Shown here: in pieces, positions 13,052 through 25,476 of the stretch
Layout of the letters: every line of letters starts with the position of its first letter
Position numbering within the stretch: position 1 is the stretch's first letter
Source: Effrenium voratum
Taxonomy: Eukaryota > Sar > Dinophyceae > Suessiales > Symbiodiniaceae
Assembly (NCBI GenBank): GCA_963377175.1
Contig: CAUJNA010001587.1
Coordinates: 1 to 64,000, forward strand
Length of the DNA: 64,000 bases
Reading direction: 5' to 3'
The notes under the pieces: model-generated
The model's database searches: none
Told to the model about the DNA's origin: nothing
Seen by the model: only the letters and a program-made list of their open reading frames with translations
Made by a program: the position numbers and the translations under genes

Positions 13052-15580
13052 TAAGGACAAGAGATACAGGTAGGTGAAACAGGCTCTTGAACACCTGGAA
13101 ATCAGGGACTCATCCTATGGTCGAAGGAACGAAGTGGAGGATAAAGGAATTCCAACTCCTAAAAGTGACGGCCGTAAAGCCATGAAAGATAGAATGGATA
13201 TGTTTGGAGGCGTGAAGCCGGGATTATTAGATGGTATGACAATGTGAGATAGACCGTAGGTGGTAAGGGAAGTCCTTGTATTTCCTACCTTTGGAATGTT
13301 GGCGAAGTGATGAGCGGTTCCTCTTCTCTATTTCCTGTTCATTTATCTTCCAGATTCTTGTATCTCAGAGATTAGTTCGTGGAAGAGAGAAGAATTATGA
13401 TGTAAAAGAAAGGAAAAGGAAATCATATGACTGTAGGTAACTTCTATCCCAACTGTAGGTTCCAGATCCTTGAATTGTTGGCTTGTGGATCCGGCCGTTG
13501 GCCAGCACTTCGTGTCCACAGCCAATTACAGCAAAGAATTGTAAGGAATGAGAATGCTTTTGGTGGACTTTCCAGTCAATAATCTTTCATTATTTCCTTT
13601 TATTTCCTGTTTACTCCTCCCTCTATCCTCACTCATCTGTAGATGAGCCCGAAGGGTGAGGATTGGGAGGTAATATGATGAAGAGAGCAATGAATGACAG
13701 GAATAACGACGATAGGAGAGATTCCAAGATAAAAGAAGTCTATTTCCCTATCATCCCTCCCTTTCTAGTTGGTAGGGCTTCTTCAGGAGCCAGGTCAAGG
13801 ATTTCTCTTTTATCTTCACTATCCACTGTCTCATCCCTTCACCAGGTCCTGTGTCTTTAGGATGTAGTAGGTAATGGGAAAGAGATAACGAGATAGAAGT
13901 TACCTAGAGAAGAGAATGAACACACACAAAGTGACTTTTCTATCCCATTATCTCTTCTCTTTACTCTCTTTCACTTTCCTCTGTTCCACCTCTCTTTTAC
14001 CTCTGACTCACGGTGGAACCAAATAGAGGAAAGAAATAGAGGAAAAGGTGCTCCAACAGATAGAATGAGATGAATGGTAAGGAAAAGGAATCATTAATTC
14101 CAGGAAAGAAGATTCCAGGAGAAAAGAAAGAAAAGAGAAGGAAAAAGACATCCTCATTCCAAATCTATTTCTCGTTCCTTGGGTTTCTGGAGCTTCCTTC
14201 TCTCAGCTCTTCATTCTCTGCCGTTGGAAGTACCTGGCCTAACTCTTGGAAAAGAATGAGTCTTGATGAGGCCAACGGCTAGCCTTTACCTTTGGATCGT
14301 GAGTTTACTTCCATCGTCATCCCTTTGCTCTTCCTCTGGTTAATTCCTCCCGTTCTCGCTCTTCTATCGCTTCCACGTTAGGATTATTCCACAGGTTAAG
14401 GGAGGGAGGAATTAAGAGGAAAAGAAGGGATAAAGATGGATTGGGCCATCTCCTTGAGTCACTGGAGAGAATGGAAAGAGAAATAGTGCCTTATCTTCCC
14501 TCCCCACCCTATCTCACCGCCGGGCGGGCTCTTCAAGAGCTGAGATAGTGGGGAGTGATAACAGAGAGATAGGGATGGGAAACGAAGAGACCAGACCGCT
14601 CCACCGTGTGTTCAAGAGCATTCCATGGAAGGCTTGACGCCGGAAGTAGAATGTGGTAAGACACGTTCATATGGTGGAGCGAGGTAACCGTTCATTCATT
14701 ACTTCTCTCCCTCGCTCTTCACCATCTATCTTCTCTTCATACGTTCCCTCCCATCTGATGTTGAATGGGGCACGGTTCCAAATAAGACCAATTAACCTCA
14801 AATATCTTCACTCCATCTCTGAGCCTTTAGAATGTGGAAAATGGTAAGTGACAGATAATTTGGAGAAGATAAGGCTCAGAGACAAGGTTGAGTGGGTATG
14901 TGAAAGAAGCCGTGAGGCCAAGACCCACGAAACAAGAAAGAAGTATGAGAGCCTTTTTACCTCTATTTGAGGCATCTTTTACTTCATTCCAACTCACGGC
15001 CCTTCCGTGGAAGCCATTATCCTCCTCGCTTCTATGCTTGGATCAGCTCCGAGCCAATGTGAGGAGTGAGAGGCTTCTTGGCGAGTTGGAGAGTCTTTAT
15101 CCCTAACCCATTAACTTCTCTATCCTATCTCTCTATTCTACAGGAAAACCACCCCTCGTTCCTAAGAACTCAACCAAATGAATTATAGTCGTTACAACGT
15201 GAAATAGATGGTTAGTGGATTTCCTAGTCTTTTATCTTCCCTTTCTTTCGTCTTTCTTGGTTCACGGGTTACCCGTGTGGATTAGAGAGAAGAGATCCGT
15301 GAACCAGAGGTATGACATAGATAGGAGAGAGTGAAGGCATGAACGGATAAGAGATCACTTTTCATTATCTATTTTCTATTTACAAGTTCCTAAATCCACT
15401 TTTATTATTAAGAAAAGCATATTATAAATCTATTATTTCTTTATCTTTTCATTTTTAATTATTTGTCTTTCTTTCATATTCCTTTATTAATTTCTGGTTA
15501 TTTTGGGAGCTTCTAGAGTGTGGATATGAAGGAGAAAAGAGGACTGCAATGAAATGAAAGTGAAATAAGCTCCCAAATCC

Positions 15581-15644
15581 CCTACCTTCACCCTTCGTTC
15601 ACGTTCATTCTGTAGATTACACACGAAGGGAGATAGAAGGTAGG
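15581..15644 (+). repeat. Nested hairpin
   Basis: CCTACCTT (15581-15588) pairs with AAGGTAGG (15637-15644), and CCCTTCGT (15591-15598) with ACGAAGGG (15623-15630). Confidence 0.88.
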
Positions 15645-16787
15645 GTGAGATAGGGTCCGAGAGACGACAGGAAAGAGGAGCAAGGACAGATATCAAATCA
15701 TCTCCCATCCGTTTCTACGTCTGGTCGTATCTTGGATAATGCTAGGACTCTCTTCCCCAACATTCCAGCTCCTGAAGAGCGTGAGGGAATGAGGGAAGAG
15801 CAATGTAAAAGAGATGTCCATCCACTCGCTTCTCTCGTTCCTTTCACACATTAATGCCTCACCGAGCGGTTAAGTAGCGAGGAGAACAGGCTCCAACTAA
15901 TCTTTCCCTACCTTACCCTTCAACCGCTTCCTGGCGGTATATCTGGATTCACTTTCTCTTTTCCCTTGGTTACAGCTCTTCCCATCTCTGTACCAACTGT
16001 TCACATTGTAACCTCTCGCCTCTACCCTGGAAGCGAAGCGAGGATACATGTCTTTCTTCCTCATCAATTCTCAACCTATTTTATGTTGTAAAAACTCACA
16101 GATTAAGAGATAGAAATGGCTGAGGAACAAGGCCAGCAAATTGTAGGTGATAAGACTGTCTTTCCTTACCTCTCTTTTCCGTAATAACCGTTAGTCACTT
16201 TCTTTCTCATTCCTAAGGTCGTTAATTTGCATTTTTAGTTTATTTGCTTGTATTGTTCATTTTATGGTTATTCCTTCTTCATTTTTACGACTTTTGGTTA
16301 CTTCTGGGAAATTCTTGGATTACAAGGAAAGGATGAAAGAGATATAACTCACCCAGCCCCTACCTTCATTGGCTGGTAATTCTTCATTCGTTTATTATTT
16401 ACTTTTGGTTCAGGAACTTGTCAATGTGTGATATAAATAATAGAATTCTAAAATGTAGAATGTAGCTAAGCCGCTCGGTGTTTGAAGAGAAGATATTTGA
16501 CAAACAAGAATGAAGTAAAGAGAAGAATGATAGTGAAATAAAGGGAAAGACAATGTGAGGAAGATATAGATCCCTCGTCAGTCAACAGTAACGACGAGGT
16601 GGAATACGGTGAAGATAGAAGTATGAAGCCTTATCCCGGCCTCTGGGCCTTATCTCTCTATTTGTTTGCTTTTCCGTAAGGGCTATTTCTCTTTTATTTA
16701 TTATTTTATTAGTAATTACTTGTATTATGGGATTTGTGTAATTGGGTGAGTTCAAGACCCACTGTGGCGGTTATTTGGTGACGGCAG

Positions 16788-16807
16788 TAAACGATAGAAG
16801 ACGCCGG
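16788..16807 (+). repeat. Dispersed 20-mer, copy 1
   Basis: TAAACGATAGAAGACGCCGG, identical to 31521-31540, with a mirror copy near 45182-45201. Shorter relatives (TAAACGATAGAA) occur at about 3116 and, on the minus strand, near 59112. Confidence 0.8.
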
Positions 16808-17991
16808 AAGGATACGCTCGCATCATCGTTTTTATCATGTAATTCCTAATATAATACTCTGAGTTATTAAGATGTGGAAATGGAGAGGGATGGAACAGAT
16901 GAAAGACTCTCGATTCACGGATAGCGACATTATCTTTCTCTTCTCTTTGTACCCATCATTTCCTTTCTTATCATATTATCTCCCAATTAGGGCCTTTCTG
17001 TAATGACAATGTGTGGCAAGCCAATATTAACCCTGAGACTTGGTTACATGGAAAGATAGGACTTGTCTATAGCTGTGACATGGGATTCTACAGATGGGTC
17101 CTGATGCATTATTAAGATGAAAGAATGGAAATGGTGACATAAAAGCTACAAATTGGCTTATCTCTGAGACTTGTCTATAGCCTGTTCCTCTAACCATGAC
17201 ATACCTCCTCCTAACCCGGTCTGTCTTGTCTCAATTCCGTTCATTTGTAGCTTTTAAAATGTAAAATATTGATTGGGAGCTGAGATGAAAGGGCTGGAAG
17301 CCGTCCATTGGACAATTTCATCTCCCTCGCTCCACCATATCAACGAGGTAGCGAGGAGAACAGGTCCTTCCTACATTGTGTCGACCGACGAGTCTAAGAG
17401 ACGAGGAAGGGACAGTAATAAAAGCATCTCATTGCATCGCTTGGCTCGCTTCTGGAGATTTATTGTCTGTCAATCATAGATCTTCAAAAAGAAAAGAGAC
17501 AGTGTATAGAGGAGGTTGAAGACCGAAAGAAGGGGATAAACGGTCGGGAGATAACCCTTCCCTAAGAACAAGAAATAGAAAGGAAGATAACGGCTGGCTA
17601 CATTCTAGTTCTCTTTTACACTTCATTCCTTACTATTAACTCGCTTCTCTGTAAAAGCTTGCCTTCATCCTGGCATTATTAATCTATCACTTTTCCTTTT
17701 CATTTGTTGATGTTAGAGAGTCTTTCATCTCATGGCTTTTCCCTTTGGTGTAATGATGAGGAGATAATGAATCAGGAAAGAGAGATGTAGAAAGGAAAGA
17801 GGATCTGTTTCCAAGTAATGCCTCACTCTCTTATCATCTCATCTGTCTATCCTGGAATCCATCTTCCCTTTCTGTTTCATCTGTGTGTTTGGGTTATTTG
17901 TGGAATATTGGATAATTTACGAGATAAAAAGAAGAGGAAAGAAGCCCATCACCCAACCACACAGTCCAGGATAGAGATGCCTTCATCATGA

Positions 17992-18045
17992 CCCCTCCGT
18001 CCAACGGCGAAGAGCCGCCCATCTTGGATGGGTTGGACGAGGGGG
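17992..18045 (+). repeat. Three-way-junction inverted repeat
   Basis: Outer stem CGTCCAAC (17998-18005) with GTTGGACG (18032-18039), extended by CCCCT/AGGGG. Inside it are two small hairpins, CGGC/GCCG (18005-18017) and CCCATC/GATGGG (18018-18032). Confidence 0.75.
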
Positions 18046-20852
18046 AGAAAGAGATATAAGATAAGGAATCTGAAAAGGAGAGTATTCCACACCTCTAAAT
18101 CTCTGTTCTGTGGGTTATTTGGTTACGTTCTTGGGATTGGATGCTGAGATAAGGTCGAACGAAGGTAAAGACCGAGAGAAAGGAAATGCTTTTAATCTGG
18201 TCCTTCCTTGCCCTGTATCTCATCACCTCATCTGGATAGGGATTACACAGGAGGGAGGTAATAGCTGGTAAGTGAATGGCTGTTACAGAGTGTGAAGAGA
18301 GATGAGATAAGAGAAGACAGATCCATTCATAACCCAACTATTCCTTCTATCACCTATTAATCTCTGTGAGTTCTTGTTGGTTTGTTGAACTGTTTTCCTT
18401 TGTGTGTGTCATTGTGGTTGAAGGTAAAGAGAGATAGTGAATGCTAGGCCGGAAGGCGAGGATAATTGACGAGAAAGAAATCCATCTTCATGTACTTTCT
18501 ATTCCCTTTCCTTTCTGTCTTTATCATATCCCTTCACATCTTATCCCATTATCTCCAAGAAATGAATTACAGGGAAGTGATGATTCCTTCCATGACAAAG
18601 TGAATGACCATTAGGTGTGTAATGCCTAGAATGAAGAGATACAATTAGAGGAAAGGACATGTCAGGAGTAACTAGAAAGTGACGGAAATAGAAAAGAGCT
18701 AACCATCAAAGATAAACAAATGATTGGGAACAGATGGTAGGCAATAATGCCGGTGAATTAGGGCCTTATTTCCTGTCCCTTGAGTCCTTATCCTGTATGC
18801 CTTTGGCTGTAGCAACTTATAAATCCTGGAAAAGACTAGGAAGTGAATGAGGAAGTAGTGCCTGGAAGCCCAGAGGCTGTAAGTGAGTGAATTATCTTGG
18901 ATCCAGATGAAAGTCTAATTCTCTTCTCATCAATATCTTCCACTCCTTCCGTCTATCTCAGTTCCTGTTCTTGTTTGTTTGTATTTGGTGAAGTCCTACC
19001 TGTTAATCCTGTACCTTTCTGTGTCTCTAATCTCATCTCTTCATTCATAATGTTAGTATAAGCAATAAATATTAACCAGAATAAAGCAAAATACAAATAA
19101 TAAAGATATAAAAGATAAATGAAAAGCGATGTAAGAACTAAGATAAAAAGCATCTGGAAAGACTAAGATGTGTAAGTGAATGAAAGACCATGAGATGTAC
19201 CTCTCTTTCCATGTCATATCCTTCTATTTCCTTCACATTATGCCACCGGCAGAGGTAAGGTGGTTAACCATGGAAAGAGAGTGACAAGACTCACAGAGAA
19301 GCTTCTCTCGCCCACCGGCGGTGAGTCTTGGATGGTAGGTAAAAGAGATGTCCTCACTCACTTGGTAAGCCTTCTCCAAGATACGAACGAAGGTGAGTGA
19401 GTCATCCAATGACCGCCCTTCCACCAACCGTGTCTATCTCCTTTTAACTCGTGAATTAGGCCGGAGGAAACGACGGGCGGTGAGTCTCTATGAGTCATGC
19501 ATTCATCCTCCATTTAATGCTTACCAAGTAACCTCATCAAACCACCAAACAAGATATGGAAAGGATGAATGCAGGCATGAAGGAAGAAGTTAACTCCTGA
19601 CACACCTAAAGGCCCTGAAAGGGAGGTGTGGAAAGGAACGGAAAGAAGTGGATCATCCATCAGATGATTTCCTATGCTTTCATCTCTCTATTTGGGAGAG
19701 CTATTAACTTCATCTCATGTCCATCCCTTTATTGCTTTTATATGTGTTCTCGTTAATATTGCATCTCTTTGCATTACATTTCCTAATCTTGAATGGAATT
19801 GAGATGTTAGGAAGTGAACCGCCAGTTAATAAAGGCGGGAGAAAGGTAAGATGTAAACAAGAGAAAAGGGATCTGAGATAAGATGCCAACCGTGTAACTC
19901 ATCTTTCTTCTCTTTTCCAAATCCTTTTATTCTTGTCTTTTCGTATTCTCGTTAATTGAGGATCTACACGGTTGGGAGATAACCCGAAAGGAGGTAGGAA
20001 AGACAGGGATTAGACCCAGCCGGAAGGCCACCATTCACTTCTTTTCATTTATATTTTCCTTACGTCTATTGGTTTGTTTCTTGGAAATCCTTTTACCTCA
20101 GATCACAGACTCTAGGCTGTGGAAAGGATAGTGTTTGTAGGTTCCTTCATACTTCCACCTCGTCCTTTCTCTAATCCGTCTTTTTTACTGGAATTCTTGA
20201 ATGGTGAACCGATGGAATTATAAGGACGGAAAGGACGAGGGATGCATGAATAGAAAAGCAAATTATCAACCTATCTTTCCTCGCACTCAAGTCAGTTCTC
20301 GTCAATAATAAAAGATGCACTGGAAAGAAGAGATTTCACCACTCCAACTAACCTTGATTGCGAGGCCTTATCTCTGATGGTGAGTTGATCTTCCATGGAA
20401 TGCCTTTTCCTTTCATGGCATTCATCTTAACATGCCAACCGTGTACTCGCTACCTTCGGGCGTTGATAGGGAGGAAATCCTTTTATCTAATCCTCAATGC
20501 ATTTCTTGGAGTTAGTGGAGTTCATATTGGAGAGGTAATCAAGAGACGTTCCTTCCAACGCTCGGAGTTAGTACGTTGGGTGACTTTAGGTGTGAGATTA
20601 AGGGAATAGAATGGACAAGTTACGACAAACAGAGAATAGTAACTCACTTACATGCCATGCATTCATTGTGGTTAGACGGTTTCCCAGAGATAGAAAGGGA
20701 TAGAGATGTTGGCATTCACCTGTCTTGTTCATTTCTACATAATATCAACCATAAAAGCCTTTAATATCCGGCCTCTCTACTCACGCCGGCGGATGCATGA
20801 GTCATTAGGTGAAAGGAAAGTGTAAGAACATGAATGGAAAAGCATTATGATA

Positions 20853-20869
20853 AACCCGCGAGAAAGCGG
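20853..20869 (+). repeat. Mini-hairpin AACCCGC-GAGAAAGCGG, copy 2
   Basis: Identical to 6694-6710. Both copies follow a purine-rich tract. Confidence 0.75.
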
Positions 20870-21653
20870 TTGAGAGAATGGCTAACACTTCGTTCACAAT
20901 CTATTTTCCTAATCTATTATTTACCTTTGGTGTCTGTTCTTTTATTGTGTTTACATTCATTCATCTTCTCCTACATTCCACAGACACCGGATGGACGAAG
21001 GAAGGAGTCATCATTTTATTGATTTTCTTTTCTTCTTTCTTCATGTGTCTTCCTCAGCATGTGTTCCGTGAATTATAAAGATGACATGAGAGACAGGAAA
21101 AGAGAAGAAGACAGACCATACATTCCCCTACCTCCTATCTGTATCCTTCCTTTCCTTTCTTAATATCTATTTCCTTCATCAGAACTCATCTACATTGGAG
21201 AGGGATGAATAACGGTGAAAAGAGGAGACACATCACATATAAAGGAAGGGGACTGACGTTATCATCTCATTATCTTATTGTAATTCATTTTAACATGTCC
21301 TTACACTCTCCGCTCGGGTTAATCCTCACGTCGCAAAAACAAGAATTAAATATTAAAAGATTTCTAAGTTGTAGTTATGGTGGTGAAAGAAAGGCTTAGG
21401 AAAGGACCAGAAAGGGAAAGTAATGACCGACACAATGTAAACAAGCCTTTCTCACCATGTATCTTCTCCTGACCATGCTGTCTCTCTTACCCCTTACCCA
21501 ATCTAGGATTGGAACGGAAGGAAGGGTAAGGATAAAGGGATTTGAGGAAGCTATTATCTCTCTCTCACACTGTCTCAGCTCCGAAGCGAGCCCAGAGACT
21601 TTTTCACTTTGGTAACGACATGAGTGAACGGATGGTAGCGAATGGAGGGAGTT

Positions 21654-21735
21654 ACAGGTCAGCTATTTCCATCACCATCTTTCACTTCTTTCCATTCCTA
21701 AGATTCCGGAAGGAACAGATGGTGAGCTGACCTGT
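21654..21735 (+). repeat. Hairpin
   Basis: ACAGGTCAGCT (21654-21664) pairs with AGCTGACCTGT (21725-21735); 60-base loop. Confidence 0.85.
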
Positions 21736-22268
21736 ATCCTCTCATTCATACCCCAGACTCACAGAGGATGGATTCTGATTGACAATAAAGCCCTGGAAAA
21801 GCCGGGAGGCATGCTATCTTTTTCCATCTTTTCTTTCATGTTATTACAGTTAACGGCTTTTCCATAAGAACATGACATCCAAAGGAAATAGATAACAGGG
21901 AAAGACAAGGATAACGAGTCAACGAGATAGCGAGGTGATACCTTCCTTTACCTTCCATTGGCCCTGCCATGCCATATAATTCCCTTGTCTATCTCATCTT
22001 AGAATCGATCGACAATTAAAGATATTAATAATTCTAGAATGTAGATAGAGAGGTAAGAGAAGTGACTTGTGGATATTGATGAGGAAGTGAGTTAACAGGT
22101 AGGAGATCACTTTCCTATCAGCCATTACACTCCTTCCTTGGAAATCCATCTATTCTTCTCTTTACCTCTGTCCCTCTTCTTTGCTTCTCTATAATTCACT
22201 GATTTCCAAGAGTTAGAATTAATTTGTAAAATATAAAATAGAAATACTAAAAAGGTAAATAATAAACA

Positions 22269-22288
22269 ATAAAAGACTAGAAAGATAA
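22269..22288 (-). repeat. 20-base copy of part of the cox3 end
   Basis: The reverse complement reads TTATCTTTCTAGTCTTTTAT, identical to 61039-61058 inside the cox3 fragment. The match does not extend on either side. An 18-base version lies at 37971-37988, with its palindrome partner at 38748-38765. Confidence 0.75.
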
Positions 22289-25200
22289 CGAACTACAAAT
22301 AAAGAAGAAAGAGATACAAAGTGAAAGAGATTAATAAGACCAATAATAGAATTACAATAATAAATAGAAATACCATACAAAATAAATATTAAATACTAAT
22401 TAAATATTAAAATGAATTATGAAAAGGACAAGTGAAAGATACAAGTGACTGGAATTCCTTTCGTTTATTATCCCATTCCTTGTCACGTGGGAACTCCTCT
22501 ATTCACTCATCTCTCTATCTCCCATTATTCACTTCTTGTCCTGTCATCTCAGGAACATTCACGTGAAGGCGAAAGAATAGAGCCGGGAAGAGCATTCTAT
22601 AGTCTATCTTCTCTTTACACCTCACTCCCTAGCCCATTCATGGCTTGCCTGGAGTTGAGGTTACTTGTCTTTCCCGTTCACTTTGTAGCTCACGTTCCTC
22701 TCAATCTAGGATGGTCAACTTCTTGGTGACACGTCCTCCGTCAATTACAGAGAAGACTGTAAGGAAGAAGAATGGTGTAAGAGATAAAGCATTTGGTAAG
22801 GGTTAGGACTCTGTGAGAGCCTTCCGTGTCCTAGAGATGAGTGGGTACGACAGGGAAGAGTAACCACGAGACGAAGAGATAGAATGTAGCTATTAACTTC
22901 TCTAACCACAACAAACCACAAATGAATTACACCAGAAATAAAAAGACAAGAACCCAGAGAATTAGAGATGGAAAGAGATGTAGAATGGAGGCTTCACCTC
23001 TTGGTCTTTCACTTGTTTGTTTGTCTTCTTACCTTCGTACCTTCCCTTTCTATTTATCTCGTTCCTTTTACATCCATTCAAGTTCCTGATCCAACGGTGA
23101 AGAAGGATGAGATAAAAGTAAATAATAAAAATTAAAGGAAAAGGAATAGATGATACACGGCACAGAAAGGGCCGGATCTATAGGTGATCTTCTTTCTTCA
23201 CGTAATATCTCCCAATTATACCTTTAGGACGTACCTTCGTCTCACCATGTAATATCCCTTCATTTGGATCCTAGAGAAGACTGGGATAAGACCCTGGCAT
23301 GCCATTGGTGGCTTTTATTGCCTTCTGTCTCTTCTTTTCTTTTACCTTTCACTTTAGGATTTCCAATGCATGCCACGTACTAACCAACGAGGGAGCGAGT
23401 CCAGAGAATTATAGATGTGGATCCCAAATCCTTTAAGATGAGATAGTAAGGCCTCTCTTTCCATTACATTATGCCCTCAGGCCCTACCTGGCATTGTGAC
23501 GGAGGAAGCACACAAAGATCTGTCACCCCGCTCCTTTCTCTTTCCCGCGGCCTTATCTACATCCCTCTGGATCTTATCTTAGCCTTATCTGTGACCCTTG
23601 AATTACAGACCGTAGAATCCTGGAGATTGGATGACAACGAAAAGCAAATAAGAATACAAATAATTTAGAATTGTAAATGAAGGATAGAGAAGTGTTTGGC
23701 CTGCCATCTCCACCCTGTCGCTGCCGCAGCCCAAAGGCTCTCAACTTATCTCTTCTCCATTCTGTCGTTACCATTCATTCACCTTTTCTACATTCCAGTC
23801 CGTTCTCATTCTATAGACACAGGAGGTACAGACTGGAATGAAGGTAAACAGATTGAGTGAAGATAGATCCAGAATGAAGAGATGCAGTGAGAAGAGACTT
23901 CCAGAGCTCACGTGTAGACAAGGGAAAGAACAGCTTCTGGACATCTCTTTACCTCCGGTCTAATGCATTCTCCTTCCCTGTAATTCTAGAAGGTAGATAA
24001 TGATAAATAAATAGAAAAGAAAAGAGATTAGGAAAGGTGAAAGAGATCCAGATTAATAGCAAAGAGAGAGAGGAATTAGCTGGTACACACCATCCGGTGG
24101 AGAGATGTGGAATGAAAGCTTCTCTATTCCTCACGGTTATTCCTTACCTGGTCTTTATCTGTGGATCTTAGAAGCATTTTATCTTTCCCATATCTTCTTT
24201 CTTTATTGTCCAAAATTATTTCGTAAAAACTAAGAAGTAAAGAGATATGACTTTCCTATAGTCGAGAGAAGCACTATTTCACATTGTAAATCCTTAAAAT
24301 GGAGAAGTAATTAATAAGAATGGGATGTGAGGCAGTTAATAGTAAGGAATGGAAATAATAGATTTATAATTGACTCCAGAAATTCCAGATCTTTCCTTGC
24401 ATTACACCACCCGGTCAGGGCTATCTTCTCCTGTTTGTCGTTATCATCATTCTTCCACCATTATCCTTCCTTGGAATTACCTCGTCAGTGAGGAGTAGAT
24501 ACGACGGAGAGAAGAAGGATGTGAAAGTGAATGAAAAGAGACGGCTGTAAGCCAAGATCCAGATGAAGAGAACAAGTGATAGGAAAAGAGACAATTAGAG
24601 AGATAAAAGGGACATGTTACCTCTTCCTCCTCGTCTCTTCACCAGTTGGACGAGGTAGAGGGATGATGGTGACCTAATGACCAAGAAACCCAAGGAAAGA
24701 GATTTGTAGGGAAGGAACAAGCCATAGAATCCTCTCATCGTTTCCTTCATACTAACTCCCTTCCCTGCAATGTAATGACTCACTGTGGCAGGAGCTTCCC
24801 GTAAATCCCAATGCAAAGAATGGGTGATGAATGCAGGCTCATCTATATGCCATGACAGGTAAGGAATAGTCACTTCCTTTCACTTTAATCCCATCCTTTT
24901 ACCTCTTCTTTCTAAGGCTTTTACAACCTTTTCTCTGTCGTCATAACTGTATCTCAGGACCTTACCAATGAAGGCATCTCTCTTCACATCCTAACACAGC
25001 CTCCGCTCGGGCTTCCAAGTAATGCCTTTTCCTTCGCGTGTTAATTCTCTGTCATCACCATCTATAACCGAGCGGGTGGGATTGTTGGTGAAGGAAGATG
25101 AGCTTCTCTGTGAGGTCTTGGCCAGAGGCTGACCGGTAACAGAGATGAGGATGAACATTAGGTGAAAGAAAAGAGACGGAAACAGTGAATGAAGGAACGA

Positions 25201-25442
25201 AGTCAAGGACGGAGTGGAAGGATATGAATGAGGCTATCTTTTATTGGGATTATTGGTCACAGATCCATCCAAGATCCAGAAGTTGGGAAAGAAATAGCTC
25301 TTCAATATATTTTCCTTTCCTTTCTTATTAGTTTTACAGTTTTATTCTTGTTGATCACGAGCCTTAACAGATAGGCCGTGGGATGTGTGTAAACGAGAGA
25401 AGGTCCTGACACAGCTTCTTTCCTTCCTCTAACCCTTTCTCT

Positions 25443-25476
25443 CGTGCCTCTGGGACATGCTGTCATCCCAGGCACG
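25443..25476 (+). repeat. Hairpin in the left palindrome arm
   Basis: CGTGCCT (25443-25449) pairs with AGGCACG (25470-25476), and GGGA (25452-25455) with TCCC (25466-25469), with a 2-base bulge. The mirror copy is in the right arm near 51195-51228. Confidence 0.82.

Larger units (their letters stand above)
8001..16000. other. Non-coding hairpin DNA, no gene recognised
   Basis: Same texture as the first 8 kb. AT-rich islands are at 9900-10030, 11180-11400, 11540-11600 and 15350-15500. The island at 11280-11400 carries a possible degenerate cox3-end sequence (see findings). No long or conserved reading frame. Confidence 0.7.
16001..22710. other. Non-coding hairpin DNA up to the palindrome edge
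   Basis: Hairpins alternate with AT-rich islands (16220-16420, 16680-16740, 19060-19150, 22200-22440). The last island contains a 20-base copy of part of the cox3 end at 22269-22288. Nothing else gene-like was seen. Confidence 0.7.

Noticed and set aside
24081..24103. GGTACACACC resembling the small-subunit rRNA 3' region
   Set aside because: The following bases do not continue the rRNA motif and can pair locally as CCATCCGGTGG.
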